The notes under the pieces: model-generated
What the model saw: only the letters and a program-made list of their open reading frames with translations
Databases searched by the model: none
Told to the model about the DNA's origin: nothing
DNA from: Telopea speciosissima
Lineage: Eukaryota > Streptophyta > Magnoliopsida > Proteales > Proteaceae
Direction of reading: 5' to 3'
Length of the DNA stretch: 64,000 nt
Assembly: GCF_018873765.1 (NCBI RefSeq)
Contig: NW_025317351.1
Coordinates: 620,001-684,000 of the forward strand
Program-made: the position numbers and the translations under genes
Shown: positions 21,383 through 31,254 of the stretch, piece after piece
Layout of the letters: the number at the start of each line of letters is the position of its first letter
Position numbering within the stretch: position 1 is the stretch's first letter

Positions 21383-22128
21383 CCCTCAAATAGGAGGGAG
21401 AAAACAACACAACAGCCTAAGCCTCAAACAGAGGAGCCCACAGCTCGAAGAGAAATAGAGGGAAGGCCCCAGGAATCAACAATGAGCTTGTTCCTTGGGG
21501 TGTCATTACAAGTAGAGGGAGCAACCGAACTAAGCTTGGTTTTAATTTCAAAAGAGATGGAATCCCAAATCTGATTGAGAGATCGAGATTTGGAGGTCCA
21601 TTTCCGAAGATTTCGCTCCATCCAAATATGATTTATCGCAGCACCAAAACCCAACTTTCCCACCACATCACAAAGGGATGAACCACCAAAAGACATGTCA
21701 ACCCAAATCCATTCTTTGTCGAAGGAAGAATCCAACGATTTCTTGGACAGCATTTTGCAAGAATACCTTTCCAGACAGAGCAGGAGAAAGGGCAATCAAA
21801 GAAAGATGATTGGAGTCCTCCATCCCACTCCAACAAAGACCACAATTAGGGGGGACAGAGATGTGCCGGTGCCGAAGAAAGGACTGTGTTGGAAGGCAGT
21901 TAGAGAAAACTCTCTAGACTGTAAAGCAGTGCCGGGGAATGTGGTGTTTGAACCAAACAAGCTTCCTCCAAGGGACAAGAGGATGACAAGTCCGAATTAG
22001 ATCCCAAGCAGCTTTGGAACTGAAAGAACCCGAAGAATTTGGTAGCCAAGTGACACAGTCTTCCCTATGATGGGGCCTTCTTTGAATAGAGGGCAGGAGA
22101 TTCCAGATATTGGTAAGCACAGGATTTG
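21383..22128 (-). mobile_element. LINE (L1-type) fragment with RVT zinc-binding region
   Basis: The minus strand encodes WLPNSSGSFSSKAAWDLIRT and WRKLVWFKHHIPRHCF (22120-21914), then AAINHIWMERNLRKW and KSRSLNQIWDSISFEIKTKL (21795-21424). These are the zf-RVT domain and the xxxIWxERNxR tail found at the 3' end of plant non-LTR retrotransposons and derived RNase H-like genes. Frames change between the blocks. It splits the PIP/unit sequence: the left flank matches 29310-29325, and PIP exon 2 sequence resumes at 22129. Confidence 0.75.
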
Positions 22129-22232
22129 AATTATGGTGGTGGGGCGAACGAGATCGCCGATGGCTACAGCAAAGGTGTAGGTTTGGCCGCTGAAATTATT
22201 GGTACCTTCGTCGTTGTCTACACTGTTTCCTT
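22129..22232 (+). pseudogene. PIP2-type aquaporin exon 2, middle part
   Basis: [20 protein letters not shown] and the following [12 protein letters not shown] (NPA region absent). It then joins TTAGCTTAAATCCAAGCTTA at the same base as the PIP copy ending at 45681. The shared junction makes this piece a sister of unit C, not of the PIP copy 1 kb to its left. Confidence 0.8.
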
Positions 22233-22606
22233 AGCTTAAATCCAAGCTTAAGCTTACCTGGCGGGCTCAAATTTGGCTGGTTCAATGTTTTACATTGGAG
22301 TTTCCTTTCTGTCTTATGATTGACAATGTGAATTAGATAATTCTCAACTCAGGTTAGGTGCAAACTGTTGTTCCTGTGTTAAATAGTATTATTATGATTG
22401 GCAATGTGAATTAGATAATTTTCAACATGCTTCAACATGCTTTACCATGGATACTATTATTTGATTAAAGTACTTTGGGAGGTACCTCAAATTTCAAAAG
22501 TAACATATGAGGTTCCTTGTGAACTTAGCCCTACTCCAAACCGAAGATATTTCCAATTTTACCCTCTCAACCCCACTCCTGGCCTCACCTTCACCTTCAC
22601 CTTCAC

Positions 22607-22690
22607 CTCCTCCACCTCCACCACCTCTTTCACCCTGCTGCAACCACCCGCTCCTTCCCCTTAGACCACCGCCCCCCCACCCCCTTGTAT
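22607..22690. repeat. CACCTC / CCTTCACC low-complexity tract in the left part of the ARF element
   Basis: Imperfect repeats of CACCTTCACC and CCTCCACC, with short C runs, recur at 46040-46110 and 56715-56760. Their lengths differ between copies (shorter at 56715). The proline-rich open frames here are a product of composition. Confidence 0.7.
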
Positions 22691-22939
22691 AAACTAACGT
22701 TGGGTTTACGTAGTATAGAAGGTACTTCTATCTATCAGAACCACCCATCTCTTTAAGCTGCGCTTCTCACTATTTTCAACCCAGAATTCATGTCGAAATC
22801 TGGTTGAAATTGATGAAGTCACAGTTAGGAGAAAACGAAGGTCACAATCCATTGAGCTGAAGCATCCTCAGTTCCTTTATGGGAGAAGTCACCGGATTCA
22901 GGTGTGGAATTGATGTCTCCCGGAGCTGACTCACATCGG

Positions 22940-24505
22940 AACCGGTGTTATCCCAAGGCCACTTTGAGGGAGAAAAACAGATTGTAATGGTGGGAACAAG
23001 TGAGTGATTCTCTATTTCTTTTAAATGTGAGCTCTTTTTTTTCTGTTTCTCGTTTCTGGAATCAAACTCTTTTTTTCTTCCTCTATCTTTCTTCCTATCT
23101 AACATGAATTTTTATTCCCTTTATTTTTTCCCGTTTGAAATTTTACAGCTAGAAGCATCGACGAACCAGGAATTTAATCAGCAAATTCCTATCTTTAATC
23201 TTCCTTTGAAGATCCTTTGTCGTGTTATACACATTGAGTTGCTGGCATTCCTCTTTGTAAATTCGCCTCTCTTTCTCTCTTTGGTGTTTTGTATTTTTGT
23301 TGATTTCTACTATTTCCAGGCTGAACAAGACGAAAAATGAAGTTTATGCTTAAATTACCTTACAACCTGAAGCAGATGTAAGACTTACTTTTCAAATTTC
23401 GACCCGTGAACAATTGTGAAGTTGCAAATGGAAAAAATTTAATTTAAAGTTTTCTGATATAATTTGTACAGCAAAGTGAGCCCAGAAGCCCTGATCCAAG
23501 CACTCCTGAACCTCCGCGACCTACCGTTCACTCTTTCTGCAAGATTTTAACTGCATCTGATATAAGTACTTATGGCAGCTTCTCTGTTCTTTGGAAACAT
23601 GCTAACGTATGCCTTCCTCCATTGGTATTTTTCATTCTATTTTGTTGTTTCTTTGTACTTCACTTCCTTTAGTGGTTTTCTTTCTTGAAGGATATGAACC
23701 CGCCAACTCCAATCCAGGAATTGACTGCAAAGGATCTTCATGGTTACGAGTGGCGATTTACGCATATCTTCAGAGGTACCTGCAGTTGCGTTTTTCTGTT
23801 TTCTTTTATGGCAAAATTACATTTTGGTTGGTTGTAGTTATTGATGTCCAAGTTATTTCAGATACATTGTCAAACAAATCAAAGCTAAACTTTCCATTCT
23901 GAATAGTATTAAACATGATGGTATGCGGACAAGTAAATGACTGATGAGTCCTACCTCTTTCAAATTGAATGTACCAGGTCAACCCCGCAGGCATTTGCTT
24001 ACAACGGAATGGAGTACGTTTGTCACTTCTAAGAGATTGGTTGCGGGATGCTTTTGTTTTCCTGAGGTATTTCAGCAGAGGGCTTTAATATGATCACTTC
24101 TTCTCTCCGCTAAACTTTCCATTCCGAATAGTATTAGACATGATGGTATGCAGACGTGTAAATGACTGAGGAGTCCTACCTCTTTCAAATTGAATGTACC
24201 AGGTCAACCCCGCAGGCATTTGCTTACAACGGAATGGAGTACGTTTGTCACTTCTAAGAGATTGGTTGCGGGATGCTTTTGTTTTCCTGAGGTATTTCAG
24301 CAGAGGGCTTTAATATGATCACTTCTTCTCTCCGCTTTCCGATTTTCAGGATTTTGAGTAGTTATACTTCGTATTTTTACTGACTGATTATGTAGGGGGA
24401 GAATGGAGAATTACATTCGTGTTGGAGTTAGGCGTCTTGGTCGTCAACAAAGTACCATGTCATCGTCTGTGATATCAAGCCAAAGCATGCACCTCTGGTT
24501 TTTCT
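22940..24505 (+). pseudogene. Auxin response factor fragment (B3 DNA-binding domain), copy 1
   Basis: The exons are 22950-23010 (degraded, SQGHFEGE), 23149-23244 (LEASTNQEFNQQIP, KILCRVIHIELL), 23320-23377 (AEQ...), 23472-23624 ([28 protein letters not shown]), 23691-23775 ([15 protein letters not shown]), 23978-24066 ([20 protein letters not shown]) and 24396-24500 (VGVRRLGRQQSTM, SSVISSQSMHL). ARF proteins read [82 protein letters not shown]: the B3 domain that binds TGTCTC-type auxin response elements in the nucleus. This copy has frameshifts (at AEQDEK and VAGD) and G to S changes in STHGGF. The intron after IELL has GC instead of GT in all copies. Confidence 0.85.
23883..24334. repeat. 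226-bp tandem duplication spanning an ARF B3 exon
   Basis: 23883-24108 and 24109-24334 are near-identical and each carries the exon GTCAACCCCGCAGGCATTTG through CCTGAG (23978-24066; 24203-24291) with its flanking intron. Both copies share the frame-breaking GGATGC in place of GGGGATGC, so the lesion came before this duplication. The other ARF copies have only one such exon. Confidence 0.85.
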
Positions 24506-25509
24506 GTCAAATAAAGTTAGAGGGATGTTCTGCTTACTGTTTTGTGGTTACTATATCCCCATTCAAAGATCTCTATGGCTTTCCTTTACTCTCAACATGT
24601 CATGGAGAAGAGAGGGGTTAGTGTGTTGGTTGCAGTACTGATATGCACCACCGTTCCAACTTCCAAGTTGCCGAGTGAGAGAGGGAACGGAAGAGAGACA
24701 GTGAGATTGATTCGTAACACTGGGGTGGGAGTGCAGAGGGCAGAGATGGGAGTGGGTGAAATGTTAAAAGGGAAAATTTGGGAAAATATTCAATTTTGGG
24801 TAGGACTAGGTCACAAAGAACCCCAAACATCCCTTTTAAAACTTGAGGTACCTCATAGGTACTTTAATCAAATATTGGGCACCTTACATGTAATTTACCC
24901 TTACTTTTATGGATGATTTGTATAAACCACTTCCAGTTGCAAGAGCGGCTAAATGTTGCATATGGCTGGGAAGAAGAAAGGAGCACAGTGGGGGAAAGGG
25001 ACAGCTTAAAAAAAGGAAAAATCAGAATTATAAAAAAAGAGAGAAAGTTTCATGTACTCAGGTAACAAAGTACATTCCTGTCAAGCTTTTTCTTACAGAA
25101 ACCTTTCTTTCTATTGACTTGTGGCTATTGTTCATTAGCAGCACCTTTGGAGAGCAGCAAGGGCAGACACGGTAGTTTCAAATTCATGCTTCTCAACAGT
25201 AAAAATAAGGTCCTCCAGTATTTGTGCACTGCTGTTGAGAAGTAGGTTAAATAGTTAAAAAAAATTATTATTTTTTTACTATTTTACCCCTTTTTTTCCG
25301 TACTGATACGATAGCTTCAAAGTCATGCTTCTCAATAATTTTCCCTTCTTAACAACAATGTCTAATATTGCATTTGCAGAGGATCGCTTCATTTTTCTCT
25401 CACTTTTTCCCTTTCTTGAATATTGATCTTGAAGCTTATCTACTGCCACCAGTATTTCGATCCTTTGCTTACTCGTCTAGGTTGTTTTCTAACGTTTTGC
25501 TTGATACAG

Positions 25510-25596
25510 GTTGTTCAACCTCCTACAAATTCGGTTACTAGCCTTACTTTCAGTCCCGACGGAAATTACCTCGTCGCTACTTCTTGGGACAATTAG
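25510..25596 (+). pseudogene. RAE1-like exon, first copy in unit B
   Basis: It encodes VVQPPTNSVTSLTFSPDG, then YLVATSWDN followed by TAG in place of Gln, and has a CAG acceptor. The copy at 54219 ends in the same TAG, which links units B and D. Confidence 0.7.
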
Positions 25597-26125
25597 GTTT
25601 TTTTATCCTCGCCACAATTGAATTTCTTCCTTCTTCCTCTTTTCACTTCTTTATTTTTAGTCATTCCCTCGCAGTGCTCATTCTAATTTGTGCTAATTTG
25701 AAGTGAAGACGTAATCTCATCTTTACGCATTTCCTTTTATCTGTGAAACTTTACTATTTCTCAGGAATTCTGGGGTTGAGGCAGTCACTCCAGTCAGTCA
25801 TACACGCCCATTTCATTCCTTCCCAAGTCAGAAATGCTCTCTCCCCCTCTCCCTCTTCTCACAGAGACCTCATCTAGGTACTTTCCATGTTGAGTTACGC
25901 TACCAGCAAAGGCCACTGTCCAAATTCTTTTAATAGGTGAGGGAAATTTTTGGTTGGTTAAAGAAGTGCACCAATAAGTTAAACGTTCTCCATCCAAAAA
26001 CATTGGATAAATTGATTTTTCTTTGCCAAGGTGCAGCTCTTTCTCTCTATAGAGAACCCATATGGGATAAATTTTCATGCTTGCTTACTTGTTTAGGTTG
26101 TTTTCTGATGTTTTGCTTGATGCAA

Positions 26126-26212
26126 GTTGTTCAACCTCCTACAAATTTGGTTATGAGCCTCAGTTTCAGTCCCGAGGGAAATTACCTCGTTGCTACTTCT
26201 TGGGACAACCGG
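26126..26212 (+). pseudogene. RAE1-like exon, second copy in unit B
   Basis: It encodes VVQPPTNLVMSLSFSPEG, then YLVATSWDNR. The exon is open, but the acceptor before it reads GCAA instead of GCAG. Confidence 0.7.
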
Positions 26213-26360
26213 GTTTTTTGATCATTGCCTCAATTGACTTTCTTCCTTCTTCCTCTTTTATCTTCCTTACTTTTTAGTTATTCTAATTTGTGCTATTTTT
26301 AAGTGAAGATCGTAATCTAATCTTTTCGCGTTTCCTTCTTCTTTTCTCCCTTTTATCTTC

Positions 26361-26580
26361 ATTGAGCTCTAGAAGCAAGCATATTAAGGACCGGTTCCAT
26401 ATTTGTCAGAATCCAATTTCTCTCCCGTCGTTGAAATCATCTATGCTTTGCAGTTGCAGAAGCCAACTCCAGAGCTGCCAAGAATAATCCACCTCTACGG
26501 AGCCTTTTGTTCTCACAATGCCTCTTTATTGCGCAAATGCCCCTCCCCACATGGGAAGCGCCTATACTACCATTGCCGCC
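26361..26580 (+). pseudogene. Organellar MetRS N-terminal fragment, unit B
   Basis: Transit-like SSRSKHIKDRFHICQNP, then (frame-shifted) MPLYYCANAPPHMGSAY-type sequence ending TTIAA. Val-to-Ala and other changes distinguish it; the codon after YY is TGC where the other units have TAC. The join to aquaporin sequence falls at the same place as in unit A. Confidence 0.7.
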
Positions 26581-26597
26581 GCCAAGAAAAATCCGCC

Positions 26598-27148
26598 TCT
26601 AGTTTTGTTTCATGATCTTCATCCTCATTTACTGCACCGCCGGTATCTCCAGTGGTTAATCCATTTTTTTTCTTCTTTTTCTGTTTTCTGTTGTTTACAA
26701 TTTGATTATAAATAATTGTGTGTGTGTGTGTGTACAGTGTCACTAATCCATGCTCTGATGTACATGGTGGCACAATGCTTGTGTGCAATGTGAGAAGTAG
26801 GGCTAGTAAAGACCTTCCAAAAGTCTTACTATGTGCAGTATGGTGGTGGGGCGAACGAGATCGCCGATAGCTACAGCAAAGGTGTGGGCTTTGCAGCTGA
26901 AATTATTGGTACCTTCATCCTTGTCTACAGTGTTTTCTCTGCTACTGATCCCAAGAGAAGTGCCAGTGACTCCCATGTCCCCATAAGTTCACCTGTTTTA
27001 CTTGGAAAACAGAGTATTATTAGAAGTGATATGGAAATCATTCTCAATTCTCTTGTTAACCCACATGGAAAACGTTCTAATTGAGAACTTTTGCTTGAGA
27101 TTTACAGGTATTGGCACCACTTCCAATTGGGTTTGCAGTTCCCCCCCC
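26598..27148 (+). pseudogene. PIP2-type aquaporin fragment, first in unit B
   Basis: The exon 1 end is present. Exon 2 lacks its first 20 or so codons: after the (TG)n intron and ACAG the sequence starts at TGTCACTAATCC (26738), so [13 protein letters not shown] and the NPA are gone. The rest reads [20 protein letters not shown] and [21 protein letters not shown] follows CAM (26790-26792) and the exon 2 donor is ATAAGT. The exon 3 start is 27107-27148, ending in the RAE1-type GGGACAACC join. The 5' deletion is shared exactly with 55318-55876. Confidence 0.85.
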
Positions 27149-27361
27149 CCTTGGTGGTTGGGACAACCAGGTTTTTTGATTGCCGCCGCAATTGAATTTC
27201 TTCCTTCTTCCTCTTTTCTCTTCTTTATTTTTTAGTCATTCCCTCACAATGCTTGTTCTAATTTGTGCTATTTTGAAGTGAAGATCACAATCTACTGCTA
27301 CTAGTATGTCTATGCTTTGCTTACTGGTTTAGATTGTTTTCTAATGTTTTGCTTGATACAG

Positions 27362-27401
27362 GTTGTTCAACCTCCAACAAATTTGGTTTCAGTCCCGAGG
27401 G
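27362..27401 (+). pseudogene. RAE1-like exon scrap with internal deletion
   Basis: The start (GTTGTTCAACCTCC) and middle (TTTCAGTCCCGAGGG) of the exon are joined after AATTTGG, with about 11 bp between them missing. The same deletion is seen at 56098 and 61561, so units B, D and E inherited it from one ancestor. Confidence 0.65.
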
Positions 27402-27419
27402 TTTTTTTTTAAATTTTTA

Positions 27420-27800
27420 ACAGGCCCAAGCCCAACCCTAAAGGTCCGGTTCCACCTAGTACACTTCATTATTCAAGCAGTCAAAGCTCAAACCTGAAGC
27501 CTTGCACTGCAAAAAAATTTCAGATGGAGATGGTGTTTTCAGTTGGAATTTGAACTGGACAGATGCAGAGGAGGAACTTTGGGTGTATTATTTGATGGCT
27601 GTATTCTGTTCAAGCTGAAGGTGAACTTTCATGGATTTAAGAACAGCATTACTTTTCGGAACTCATTGTTAGGAGATGAAAAAAAACATGTGCATAATTG
27701 AGTGTAGCAGGGATAATGATCTTGAGATGGATGATTGGGCAAGATTGGGAATGATAGTGGTTCTTTATTTAGCTTAAATCCAAGCTTAAGCTTACCTGGT
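27420..27800 (+). other. Unidentified captured segment
   Basis: It begins CAGGCCCAAGCCCAACCCTA (one frame reads PKPNPKGPAPPGTLHLI-like in the best copies) and continues with TGGAATTTGAACTGG, a short Asp/Met-rich stretch (NDLEMDDW, ARLGMIVVLYLA) and a TAA at about 27775. The exon-like composition and an AACAG acceptor before GCCC suggest another captured host gene. I do not recognise it. Copies lie at 56155-56520 and, partly, at 10636, 20132, 28063, 31953 and 61615. Confidence 0.45.
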
Positions 27801-28436
27801 GGGGTCGAATTTGGCTGGTTCAATGTTTTACATTGGCGTTTCCTTTCTGTCTTATGATTGGCAATGTGAATTAGATAATTTTCAACTCAGGTTAGGTTTA
27901 AACTTTTGTTACTGTGTTAGATACTAGGATTATGATTGGCAAAGTGAATTAGATAATTGTCAACATGCTTCAACATGCTCTACCATGGATACTATTAATT
28001 GATTAAAGTACTTGGAAGGTACCTCAAATTTCTTGTTTTCTGATGTTTTTTTTTTGTTGAATTTTTAACAGGCCCAAGCCCAACCCTAAAGGTCCGGCTC
28101 CAGCTGGTGCACTTCACCTTATTCAACCAATCGAAGCTCAAACCTGCAGCCCTACACTTCCAAAAAAATTTGAGACTGAGAAGCCATCATCGTCGTCGTC
28201 GAAACGCTGAGGTTTTCTTGTTGAGGTTCTCTACTTCACTCGGACCTGCATCACTAGCCACTGCCATTTTCATTTCATTCAAGACTGCTTCACTGTAACT
28301 CAAACTCATTACTATTTTCTTATTTGTTTTTAATGTTTTGGTATTCTTTTTATTTCCTTCTCGACGCTTGGCACCTCATTACCGCTGCTCAAATTTTCTC
28401 TTATCATACAGGACATAACTTTGATATCTGGTTTTG

Positions 28437-29027
28437 TTTCATGATTTTCATCCTCGTTTACTGCACCGCCATCTCTGGTGGGTAATCCATTTTTTTTGCT
28501 TCTTTCTCTGTTTTCTGTTGTTTACAATTTGATTATAAACAGTTGTGTGTGTTTGTGTTTACAGGAGGGCATATTAACCCAGCAGTGACGTTTGGGCTTT
28601 TCTTAGCCTGTAAAGTGTCGCTAATCCGTGCTGTGATGTACATCGTGGCAGAATGCTTGGGTGCAATGTGTGGTGTAGGGCTAGTAAAGGCCTTCCAAAA
28701 GTCTTACTATGTGCATTGTGGTGGTGGGGCGAACAAGATCGCTGATGGCTATAGAAAAGGTGTAGGTTTTGCAGCTCAAATTATTGGCACCTTCGTCCTT
28801 GTCTATACTGTTTTCTCTGCTACTGATCCCAAGAGAAGTGCCAGAGACTCCCATGTCCCTGTAAGTTCACCTGTTTTATTTGGAAAACAGAGTATTATTA
28901 GAAGCGATATAGAAATCATTCTCAATTCTCGTGTTAACCCACATGGAAAACGTTCTAATTGAGAACTTTGGCTTTGGATTTACAGGTATTGGCACTACTT
29001 CCAATTGGGTTTGCAGTTTTGTTCCCC
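28437..29027 (+). pseudogene. PIP2-type aquaporin fragment, second in unit B; best-preserved exon 2
   Basis: Exon 1 end 28441-28480; exon 2 28565-28860 with CAG acceptor and GTAAGT donor; exon 3 start 28986-29027 (VLALLPIGFAVL). Exon 2 is open over all 98 codons and keeps [23 protein letters not shown], then [51 protein letters not shown]. It closely follows PIP2 proteins (R to C after A; Y to C before GGG). Without exon 1 proper and the rest of exon 3 it is still only about one third of a channel. Confidence 0.9.
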
Positions 29028-29325
29028 CCCTTTGGTGGATGGGACAACCAGGTTTTTTGATCGCCTCCATAATTGAATTTCTTCCTTCTTCCTCTTTTCT
29101 CTTCTTTATTTTTTAATCATTCCCTCGCAATGCACATTCTAATTTGCGCTATTTCTAAATAAAGATCATAATATAATCTTTATGCATTTCGTTATATCTG
29201 TGAAACTTGGTAGGATTTTTGGAACCAATTTGAGATTAAAATCCTTAGTTGGCCTGGCAAGATGTATGTAAAATTGTGTGTGGTGATTATGCAGCTTACA
29301 TACACGAGTCGTATGAAACTACAGT

Positions 29326-29552
29326 TGGCATGTATCTCTGATGTCACCTCCTCTATATAAATGTTTTCCATTGACCATTTTTGGTTTGCTCCATTTCAAA
29401 TCAACTCTATTTTATCTTCTCCCTCTCTTTCTTTGTTCATCAGAAGCAATATAGGAAGGATCAGATTTTTTAAATATCATTTTTGAAGATGTAGAAAGGG
29501 CTGAAAAAAGATTGAGAGTTCTTTATAGCCATTACTCTTTTCCAAGGCAAAT
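29326..29552 (+). promoter_or_regulatory. Possible captured core promoter / leader
   Basis: CTCTATATAAATG (TATA-like at 29354-29360) is followed by a pyrimidine-rich leader. The block GTTGGCATGTATCTCTGATG to the TATA box also occurs at 10096-10135 (TATATAATA), where the pyrimidine leader continues toward a short open frame. The two-copy conservation and TATA spacing suggest a promoter that was captured, but activity is unknown. Confidence 0.35.
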
Positions 29553-29601
29553 GTGACCAAACTAAGGCTGGAGCTGTGTCCGTATAACAATGATTTACAT
29601 C

Positions 29602-31235
29602 TTTTTTTTTTTTTTACCCCGAACTTATCTGGGACCCGGGACAGCCCCTATCTTTTATTCATATCCAATAAAAAATCAAAGAATACAGGAGGGGGACATA
29701 CCACCTTACCTCAGCCCAAAGCTAACAGCGCTCACAACCCTTAGAAGGGAAAATCCCACTCCCTATACAAGATAAAACCTGCACATTAAAATCTAAAGCA
29801 AGCCATTCCTGCCTTGTCCTCTCTAATGATACCTGCAAAGCTCCCACCTGGCAACCTGCCTTGGTGGTACGTGACCGAGAAACCCAATCACAAGCGTGAT
29901 TAGCCATCCAGTCCGCTGCTCTATTGCTTTCGCAAAACGCAAAGGCCACTTGAGCATGAGTCTTGGAGATCAGCTTCAAAGCTTCGTTGAACCAGTACCA
30001 ACCCTTCCATAGTATGCACTTCTTTTGAGTTACCATTCTAACTGTGTTGGCTGAATCAGAGTTAACCACCACCTCCATCAACTGGAGGTCCTGGCACAGC
30101 CGCAGCCCATCTCTCAGGGCTCTGAGCTCTGCTAATGAGTTTGTGCAGTCTCCGTAAAAATTAGCAAAGGCTGCCAGCACCACTCCATTCCTGTCCCTAA
30201 TCACCCCCCTCCTCCACCCCGACCGGGATTTCCTTTGCAAGTGCCATCCACATTCAGTTTAACTGATCGAAAGGGGGGCACCAGTAGATGGGACGGGGGC
30301 ATTTCAGCTTTATCGGTGGGGCCAAGATACCAAACCATTGGAGAATTAAATCGTCCCTGGCGGATCCCTGCCGCCCTATCTTGGAGGGTAGGCTCACCTT
30401 CTTGACCCAGGTTCTAATCCCCTCAATAATGGTTCTCGTAGCGCGCCGTCTCTCCCCATGGCTTCTGTTGTTCCTCTCCTTCCAAAGCTCCTAACAAATT
30501 AAGGCAGGCATAATCTCTGTTATATAATCACTGAGGCTTCCACATCCTGCTGTCTCATGCCACAGAGCCATTCGACTCCTAACATCCTGAGAGGGCAGGA
30601 AAGGGATGTCTAGAAGCTTGGAAAAGAAGAGCCAGACCTTTACGGCCATAACACCCGAACCTAGGACATGATCTGTCGTTTCCTTCCTTGGCTGACCACA
30701 ACAATTGCATCTGGATGCTAGGGGGATACTAAGAGCCATGAGGGACTCATCCATGGGAATCCTGCCAGTGAGAAGTTGCCAAGAGAAGAAAGCCATTTTA
30801 GTGGGCAACACTTGATTCCATATCCATTTGGCGAAGGGGACCTAGGATAACCCTACTGGACCTCATGCCAAACCGACTTAGTAGTGAAGCACCCATCGCT
30901 GGCAAGGGACCACACCATAACGTCCTCCCTGTCAGAGAGCACAAAATTCCCCAGGGTGATGCTGTTCCGGACTGCGTCAGAATCAATGATGCCTAAAATG
31001 TCCTCCCTCCAGTTCCCTTCCTCATCCAGCGCATCCTTCACACACAGATCCAAGTCAACTAGCATGCCGTTATCCACAAAATCAATCAAGGGCCCTACCC
31101 CTACCCAGTTATAGAGCCAAACCAAGCAGCCACCTTGATCGTTTCAACATGAACCCCTTGAGCTTCAACGCGTTACGCCTCCAAGTTTTGGAACCATTCC
31201 CCTCCAGCCCTACAATCGCCGCATGCGAGTATGTA
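29602..31235 (-). mobile_element. 5'-truncated L1-type LINE with poly(A)
   Basis: On the minus strand, the order is SVWHEVQ-type connector (31125-30853), zf-RVT (KMAFFSWQLLTGRIPMDESL and CNCCGQPRKETTDHV; 30811-30491), RNase H (GWRRGVIRDRNGVVLAAFAN, ELRALRDGL, VVNSDSANTV, ESNRAADWMANHA; 30240-29722), then a tail of T13 on the + strand at 29602-29614. The RNase H catalytic Asp/Glu/Asp pattern (D-x-N-G, E-x-R-A, D-S) is recognisable in part. The endonuclease and the reverse transcriptase core are absent, and frames change between blocks, so it is dead. The insertion point lies in the block shared with 15086-15135. Confidence 0.85.
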
Positions 31236-31254
31236 CGCACCTGTCTCTACCATT

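Larger units (their letters stand above)
22456..24900. mobile_element. Pack-MULE carrying ARF exons, copy 1
   Basis: The left arm TATTTGATTAAAGTACTTTG (22456), then GGAGGTACCTCAAATTTC and on through AGGTTCCTTGTGAACTTAGC, is matched in reverse complement by the right arm (24780-24900: TATTTGATTAAAGTACCTAT, GAGGTACCTCAAGTTTTA, GGGTTCTTTGTGACCTAGTC). The TIRs are therefore imperfect and at least 110 bp long. The right arm extends about 25 bp further out (to AATTTACCC) than the left, so the left tip is probably lost. No transposase is present. The interior is a seven-exon stretch of an auxin response factor. This is the only copy not interrupted by another element. Confidence 0.8.
24901..29150 (+). 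repeat. Chimeric gene-fragment unit B, with a second PIP-bearing half
   Basis: The order is leader (24901-25390), RAE1, RAE1, MetRS, PIP, RAE1 scrap, CAGGCCCAAGCCCAA segment (27420-27510), unidentified segment ending in TTTAGCTTAAATCCAAGC (27515-27800), and a spacer with two TTGGCAATGTGAATTAGATA-like repeats. At 28050 the CAGGCCCAAGCCCAA segment starts again, followed by a Ser/Arg-rich segment (28175-28300) and a second PIP fragment. The second half is related to 20132-21086. Confidence 0.8.

Noticed and set aside
22507-22692. Proline-rich protein from the CACCTC tract (also at 45881 and 56634)
   Set aside because: It is a low-complexity product of a Pro-coding microsatellite whose length and frame vary between copies.
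29722-30240. A host RNase H-like gene
   Set aside because: It lies directly downstream of a zf-RVT block in the same direction and ends in a poly(A) tract, so it is a LINE tail.
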